A stretch of 64,000 nt of DNA from Trametes villosa (lineage: Eukaryota; Basidiomycota; Agaricomycetes; Polyporales; Polyporaceae), in NCBI GenBank assembly GCA_002964805.2, contig PUDQ02000085.1, positions 124,001 through 188,000 on the forward strand, written 5' to 3'. Position 1 is the first letter of the stretch. Each line of letters begins with the position of its first letter. Below the pieces are notes generated by a model. That model worked only from the letters and a program-made list of their open reading frames with translations. It was not told where the DNA came from and did not search any database. The position numbers and the translations under genes are program-made. This document shows, one piece after another, positions 57,238-64,000 of this stretch.

Positions 57238-57557
57238 ACGAGACCTGCAAGGAGTCAAGGACTTGGAATTCGAAGTTTCTTATGTTTATGTGCTGTTTAT
57301 CGCCCTGCCCCTTGCTGTCGCGGCCGTGTATAGCTACGAATACTGACCTGTTGTAACAATGTACGCTGTGTTCTCGACGTTGAACTTACTCCGCGGGGCA
57401 ACGAGCGCATGAACTCCAGGCGAAGGCTTTCGAGATCCAACGGGGTAATACATGCAAAACGATAGAAGGACATACGGGTATAACAATAAACCATTCCTAA
57501 GATATCGAGAAACGAGCATAGCACCAGTATCCAATACGACGACGGCCCGAACTGCTC
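57238..57557. other. Convergent spacer
   Basis: 3' sides of the acidic-protein gene and the dynactin gene. Nothing else seen. Confidence 0.5.
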
Positions 57558-60500
57558 TCACGAGATATGGCTCGCCATCTCGAGCAGGCCCTTCAGACGC
57601 TTCCCGAGCCGCTCGCCTTGCATCTTGCGCTCGAACAGCTGGTACGCCGGCGTCTTCTTCCGCGGCATCCAGCCCTTCGCCGCGCCGTTGCCGCTGCCGT
57701 CCTCGCGCTTCGCGCGGAGCACTGAGAGGTCGACGACGCGCGGCGACGATGTGTACTTGATCACCTCGCGGTACAGCAGCTTCGACTCCACCGCGAGGTC
57801 GCGTAGTGTCGGAGGCGCGCGAGGCTCGTCGTCCGAGTCCGACTCTGAGTCCGACAGAGTAGAGGGCACGAGCGGTGGTGTGGGCGCGCGAGTAAGGGGC
57901 TCGGCGAGCTCGGGGAGTGCCTCGATTTCCTTGAGTAGGTCTTGACCCTTGAGGAACGAGTTCTCCCCCCGCAGGAAGCGGACGGTTCCGCGAAGGGCGT
58001 CGATCTGAAGATGGGCCATGAAATGCGGATACAGATGGATGGACCAATTTGCATACCTGTTCCAGAAGGTATGACGTCTCGAGGTTGCCCTCCGTAGGCA
58101 CGCTCTCCGCCTCGACGACCTGTGTAGTGGACGCTATCACACACGCTCAGTCGCGTCCAGTGAAAACACGTCGCAGCCCCGCGCTCACCTTGCCGTTCGG
58201 GGTTGCTCGCGAGCGCCTTGAGCTTCGCGTTGTCCTGCTCGAGCGCGTCGAGGTCCGCCTGGAGCTGCTCCATCGCCTCCTCGTACGCGCGCTCCTGCTT
58301 GCGCGCCTTCGAGAGCTCCGCCTCGAGGTCCGTGATCGCGTCCGCCTGCTTCTTCACCGTCTCCATCCGGCGCTCCATCAGCTCGACCTTCACGCCCGTC
58401 TCCTGGATCGTCTGGTCCTTGATCTTGAGCGTGCGCGCAAGCGCCTGGATCTCGTCGTTCAGCTGGGCGACCTTGCGCTCCGCCTCGACGTTGATCGCCG
58501 TCGCCGCTTTGATGTCGTCGATGCGCATGACCCATGGCGCGGAACCAGAAACTGCGGACAGTGAGTTTCCTGCTAGGACGGCGCATCGACCAAGGCTTAC
58601 TCTTCAGCGTATTCTCGGTTTCCAAAGACAAAGGCATGATTCGGCCGGCCTCTTGGAGGACCTGGGTGAGGAACTCGCTGACCGAGTCCCAGGATGAAGC
58701 ATCATTGCGCCCCTTGCCGACAGTTGTGCCAGCGCTCTCCTTGACGAACGACAGGACTGTCGATAGCTGGAACGCAGACTTCGCTGCACGAACGTCGCTG
58801 ATGTGAGGCATCACGAGTTGCGCCAGCTATGAAGAATATAAGCATTACGCCGAAGCTGTAGCTCATCGCACGTACAGAGAAGCCGAAGTTGACCAGCTCT
58901 GGCACGGTGTTGTTGAGCGCCTGCAGCTGAGGGACAAGGTGCGGCTTGAGCGCCATCGAGTCCTGTGTGAGATCCTCGAGCCGCTTGGTGAGCTTCCTGC
59001 ACTATTCGTCAGCGCCATTCACACAGATTAAAAACCTCAGCGATACATACTTCGAGAGGACCTTGGCGCTCCTCGATTGGTCAAGAAGCTTCTGCAAAGG
59101 TTCAAAGAAGTCCTGTTCTGGGTCGACGCTCCCCAAGTTGACTTCGACGTCTGGATGGGTTTGAGCTAACAGAAAAGGCGCCGAAGCAGGACGAGACCTT
59201 ACCATTGTCCTTGAGAACAGCAGCAACAGACGTCTTGATGAGACCAACGGAGGCAGCAAACATCTCCAGATCATGGTCGAAGGAGAGAGCGTAGCCCAGT
59301 TCGCGCTCGCCAAGATCATACTCAAAGTTGTTAAAGTACGTCTCCGAGAGGTGATCAAACTGTGACTGCATCCTAGATAGATGACCTCGTTAGCGCGCTG
59401 CATAGGTCATAGAGTGGTATTTGACTTACTTGGCCGCATCGCTAACACACTCGAGCTCTCTGAACTCTTCGCGGCGGAGCAGATCGATGTGCATGTCGAT
59501 CCGCTTCTCCATTGGTGCTACCTCCGGGAAGATTCGGCCGATGTTGAGGAACGCCTCGACGTCGCACTTGCGGAGGATAGCCGCAAAGCGCTTGCAAGTC
59601 GTCGACAAGCTCGACAGGCGTCCTCTCATCTAAATACGTCCAGCGTGAGCGCCTCCCACACGCATGCATCGGGCTCCAAATACGCACCTCGCAAATACCA
59701 ACAAGAATATCGGAGACAGGGCCGTTCAGCGACTCTGGCAGGTTGTGCATCTGCGCGACTACACTGTTGATGAGGTCGACCTTCGCCGCGAGACGCTGGA
59801 AGAACAAGTAGCAGTTCGTCGCATCCATGTCCGACTCGACGTAGATCTGCGGGAGGTACGGCTGGATGATGCTGAGCAGCTCCCGCGCTTCCCGTGCCTC
59901 AATCTTCTTGACCTCGAGGTCAATGTGGCGTGCCTGGTTCTTCGAAGCGGACGACTGCAGCTTGAGGTTGAGAGACATCATGGCGGCCGTCTGTGAGGCT
60001 GCCGTCGCAGACTGGTGCTGCGCTGATTGAGTCTCAGTGCGCAGAGTATCGAGCTCGCTGAAGAGTGTGTTAGCGGGATTGGGAAGTGTATGAAGACAAA
60101 GGCCCACGTTTGTAGCTGGAGCACAAGTTCGCGGAACTGGACTATCGTCCCTTCCAGATCCTGGCATGTCTCTTCAAGAGCCTCGATCTTCCGTGCCTGC
60201 TCCCGCATCTGAGCGTCCTTCGCGTCTGTACGACACATTATTCGATGGGCGTAAAGCCTGTCAGCGTACATGGGGACTTACCAATCTCCTCCTGCATGGC
60301 TTTCTCGGTCTCGACGTGGTTCTCCTCGAGTTCGTCGTTGAGCTCCTTCAACGCCTCGAGGTCTTCGATCGTGATGCGCATTTCCTCGATTTTCTGCGGG
60401 GGGTTTCAGCACCAGATCTCTGCTAGCGTGCGCAAGCGTCCACTGACCTCCCCGAGCATGAGGTTACGCTCAGTGAGCTGCACGAGGAGATCCTCAGCAC

Positions 60501-62166
60501 CAAGAGCATCATCGAGCTGCTCCTTGAGATCCTCAATCTGGATCTCGGCGTTCTGGAGCTTGATGAGCGTGGACTCGTATTGAGCTACATGCACATGTTA
60601 GTGCGAGGACACACGACGAAGTGCAAGGGAGCATACCTTGCAAGTCGTCCAGGCTAGTGACATCCTTCTCCATCTCCGCAATCCTCCGGCGTTGTTCCTG
60701 GTCAGTCTCCTGGGAAATATCCCGCAGTCTGCGAGTTTGTGAGCACCATTGTCGGCCTAGGGGAATGACAGACAGACCTGATCAACGCCTCCTTGAGGCG
60801 CTCGTTCTGCTTCTCGAGCTGGATGTAGGCCAAAGACTGCTTAACGGTGTTCTCGCCGCCGCCCTCTTCGCCTGGGTAACATTCGGTCAGATGTCCTAAT
60901 CACGGAGGAACCTTTCACGTACCTCCACCTTCGCGTACGACCTGGAGCTCAACCTCGACGATAGCCAGCTTCTCCCTGACTTCCTCGAGATCTGCCTCCG
61001 CGACCTCCGCGCGCTCTTCCGCCATCTCCTTGTCCAACATGGCCATCTCGAGCTGCTCCTGGGTGTCCAGGATGCGACTCTCTGCTAGTTGTGCGAGCTG
61101 CTGTGCATCGGCCAGCTCGCGTCGCGTCGCTATCAGCTCCGTCTGCTGTTGGTTCAGCTTCGCCTGCAGCTTGGGCCGTAGCGCAACGAAGGACTCGGCC
61201 TCGTTGAGGCGCGTCTCCAGTTCGCGCACGTGCCGTGCATCGTCGGCGCGTTTCGCCTCGAGAACGCGAACCTTGGCGCGGAGTTCTTGGACTTCACTGT
61301 CATCTACGACTCGCTAGGAAGCTTACATATCGCACTGAAAGTGAACCGGGATGAAACTTACTATAGGCGTCGCTGGACGCGAAGGAGGTCTGGCTGTAGC
61401 TGGTTCGGGTGGCTCAGAAGGCTCAGGGTCTGGTGCAGGTTCTGATGCAGGGGACGAGGGGGGCTCCTGCTTTGGGGATGTGGCGTGTCTGAGGGATGAT
61501 AGTTGCGGCGGAGAGTGGCCAGGCGTAACTTGAGCCTTGGGGAATAACCTAGGTGCGGGTTCTAATACGGGAGACTCTCTAGAGCTATTTCGACTGCGGC
61601 CCACGGTGGGGCTGAGAAGGTCAGACTGGACGGACGAGGAACGGGCAAGCGAGGCCCGAGGTTGTAGGGTGAGCGAAGGGACGCGCTTGGTGGGAGACCC
61701 GAGACGCGCCGGCCGTGATGAAGGGGAGTGCGCTACGCTCCCATTGCCGAGTGCTGAGGTTGACGGCTTCGCAGGGCTACCAGCACGCGGGGACGAGGGG
61801 ATGGAACGAACGGACGGAGTGCGTGAAAGACTCCCAGTACGCTGGTGGCCGACAGCCCGCGCGGCTGTGGGCTGGATCACATTCAGGATTGATGCGTAGC
61901 CACAGACGTCTGGTGGCACTCACTGCGTGTGCCGGCTCTGGTGGTGCTATCACTTTCACCTGGCTGGGTCGGACGAAGACACCATAATTTGGCTTGCAGG
62001 AGAAGTACTTCACGCCCTGGACGGTGCCGTCGTTCTTCCCATTGCCATCAAAGAGTTCAATCCCGATCCATTTCCCGGCAGAGAAAGATGTAGCTCCTGC
62101 GAAACGAACGGTACCCCGACCAGCAGGAACTTCTACGAGCGCGCCGAGAGTGGGCTCCAGAGGCAT
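57558..62166 (-). CDS. DCTN1: Dynactin large subunit p150-Glued
   Basis: The CAP-Gly domain is at the extreme N-terminus (GRGTVRFAGATSFSAGKWIG, GKNDGTVQGVKYF, PNYGVFVRP) and binds microtubule and EB1 tails. A Ser/Pro-rich basic linker follows, then a long coiled coil (KLNQQQTELIATRRELADAQ, EAMEQLQADLDALEQDNAKL) interrupted by the globular dynactin domain (SYLPQIYV-like QPYLPQIYVESDMDATNCYL, FEYDLGERELGYALSFDHDL). The C-terminus ends GKRLKGLLEMASHIS. p150 is the dynein-binding arm of dynactin, needed for retrograde transport and nuclear migration. More than twelve introns, all of ordinary size. The start MPLEPTLGALVEV places CAP-Gly at residue 8, shorter than the animal N-terminus but usual in fungi. 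Confidence 0.92.
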
Positions 62167-62632
62167 AGGTGCAAGTAAGAGTTCCGCCGAGCCTCTTAGA
62201 ACGTGAAGTTAGGCTCAGTGCAGCCCAAAGATCAGCCTAGAGTAAACAAGAGAAGGGGAGTATGGGGGATATGGTGGTCAAGCTCAAAGCAGCGACATGC
62301 ACGAAACGCGTCGTATGCTGAGCGCGTCCTTCACAGTATGTTACATATAGAGACTTAATAGATGGACTTAGTCGCGTAGCTTCAAAGTGTAGTGTGCCAA
62401 GCTTCACGGTTTAGGGGACCCTGATGTGAGCTTACGCCACTTCAAAGTCCGATAGCCCTCCTGCGTCATGCCGTAACCGGGCCATGCTCCGGGGCCGACA
62501 TCGACTGCTCCTTGACTCTCGCGTTCACGGCTGTTACTTCAACCTGTGGCTTTCTTGTGTCTTTCTGAACCGCGAGGAGGAGGCTGGCAATTAGACGGAT
62601 AGAGCTCCCGTAGGGCTCGGCCAAGAGCAATC
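62167..62632. promoter_or_regulatory. Shared divergent promoter region of dynactin and Raptor genes
   Basis: 466 bp separate the two start codons, so both promoters and leaders must lie here. No TATA box is evident. Confidence 0.5.
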
Positions 62633-64000
62633 ATGAACGGCCACCAGTACACAGAGGGTAAGCTTCACCTTTCGATCTAGGCAGCAATGGTGCCCGTCAC
62701 GGAGATACAGTTGTAGACGAGGAGACAGAGCGCGACTACCGCTCCAGCACTGTCTCCGACCCATCTTCCAGCCGCACAGGCTCTAGGGGGATGAACGGAG
62801 GATTGAACGGAGGATATGACCCTGACCTGCGTACATCCGTTACAGACCTCCCCGATGCTGTCCCAATGCTCCCCTACTGGTCGGCGAAGCGGCATCTCAC
62901 TTGCGGCAACCCCACACCACCTCCACCCGGCACGCCCAAGATGGTACCATGGCGCGCCGCACCGGGGAAGATCAAGACCGCTCATGCTGCTCTCGTTCTC
63001 TGTCTGAACATCGACGTCGATCCCCCAGACATCATCAAGACGAACCCTTGCGCGGTTCTCGAAGCTTGGGTGGACCCACATACCATGCCCTCGCATAAGG
63101 CCTTGGAAGTCATTGGTACGAACTTGCAGCACCAATTCGAGGGCCTCAACCCCAAGATCTCCTACAAGCCGATCCTCGATCCCTCCAAGGAAGACCTGAA
63201 GCGCTTCTGCGTCACCCTGCGGAAACAAGCCGTGGAGGACGCGGTTCTCTTCCACTACAACGGTCATGGAGTACCGAAGCCGACGCCTAGCGGGGAACTC
63301 TGGTGCTTCAACCGGAACTACACGCAGTACATTCCCATAGCGCTTCAGGAAATCCAGAGCTGGCTGCGTTCCCCATGCATCTTCATCTGGGACTGTTCCG
63401 CCGCCGGTAACCTGCTGAGCAATTTCGTCAAGTTCGCCGACCAGCGCGACAACGACGCCAAGTTGCAGACAGGCGGCTATTCCGAGGGCACGCCTCCGTA
63501 CTCAGAGTGCATCCAGCTTGCGGCCTGCGCAGCCGACGAGCAACTCCCCTCGTGCCCGGAACTTCCTGCCGACCTCTTCACCTCGTGCCTGACGTCCCCC
63601 ATTGACATCGCGCTGCGATACTTCCTGCTCAACAACCAGCTCCCGAACGACATCTCGACGGACCAGGTTATGCAGCTGCCCGGCGACCTCAAGGACCGAC
63701 GAACACCGCTCGGAGAGCTGAACTGGATATTCACGGCGATTACAGACACCATCGCCTGGACGACGTTCCCCCGCGAGGTATTCACGCGCCTGTACCGGTC
63801 CGACCTGCTAATCGCATCCCTCTTCCGCAACTTCCTCCTAGCCGAGCGAATCATGAAGAACTACCACTGCACGCCACACACATACCCCCCTCTTCCTCCT
63901 ACGAACACTCACCCTCTCTGGGCGTCCTGGGACCTGGCCGTGGACGCATGCCTCCGCCAACTTCCGGACCTTCTGAAGAACGCGGAAACCAACGTCCCGA
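62633..64000 (+). CDS. KOG1: Raptor/Kog1, TORC1 scaffold subunit (N-terminal part)
   Basis: Exon 1 (62633-62657, MNGHQYTE) splices over 62658-62710 into an exon that runs open to the window end. The raptor N-terminal caspase-like domain is unmistakable: NPCAVLEAWVDPHTMPSHKA, AVLFHYNGHGVPKPTPSGEL, NRNYTQYIPIALQEIQSW, CIFIWDCSAAGN, IQLAACAADEQLP, LPADLFTSCLTSPI, RRTPLGELNWIFTAITDTIA and FRNFLLAERIM. Raptor presents TOR-signalling substrates to TORC1; its caspase-like fold is not known to be a protease. HEAT and WD40 repeats would lie beyond the window, so the gene is partial. It is divergent from the dynactin gene. Confidence 0.95.

Noticed and set aside
1..64000. CRISPR array, bacterial operons, rRNA genes
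   Set aside because: No spaced direct repeats of that kind and the gene structure is plainly eukaryotic; no rRNA-like sequence seen.

Overview
The window reads as the nuclear genome of a basidiomycete, most likely a wood-decay type agaricomycete. Genes are broken by many 45-70 nt GT-AG introns, coding GC is high, and two DUF6535 membrane proteins and a fungal Tnp2 transposase are present. All exon joins below were made by eye from splice sites and reading frame, so internal borders of long genes are approximate.

Region by region. 1-8.2 kb and 18.1-24.9 kb carry nine copies of one small gene family that I cannot assign to any known domain. Two copies are on the minus strand, two divergent copies are at 5.8-8.2 kb (one with an in-frame stop), and five form a head-to-tail array at 18.1-24.8 kb. 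A DUF6535 membrane protein (15.4-17.7 kb) sits just upstream of the array. Its 3' part plus the adjoining family gene is also present as an inverted copy at 0.5-2.4 kb. 8.8-13.0 kb holds a PX-domain AGC kinase (minus). 25.3-31.2 kb is a full-length ABCA-type transporter (minus). 32.5-32.9 kb is a five-exon SWI5 recombination gene with a 15-nt microexon. 33.3-34.1 kb is a MARVEL-like tetraspan protein (minus). 35.9-39.3 kb is a GRAM/VASt sterol-transfer protein of the LAM/Aster family.

39.3-53.7 kb is an accessory stretch: a ~0.9 kb element with terminal inverted repeats, an unknown multi-exon gene, a convergent Tnp2-type transposase, an unknown minus-strand gene and a second DUF6535 gene with a frame break. 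54.6-55.5 kb is a small kinase-fold gene lacking catalytic residues, and 56.6-57.2 kb a very acidic protein. The right end returns to core genes: dynactin p150-Glued (minus) and the TORC1 subunit Raptor/Kog1 (plus, cut by the window end), divergent from a ~470 bp shared intergenic region.

The core genes (TORC1, dynactin, SWI5, LAM, ABCA, AGC kinase) do separate housekeeping jobs and do not form a pathway. The strongest candidate for something undescribed is the clustered nine-copy family with its linked DUF6535 gene.
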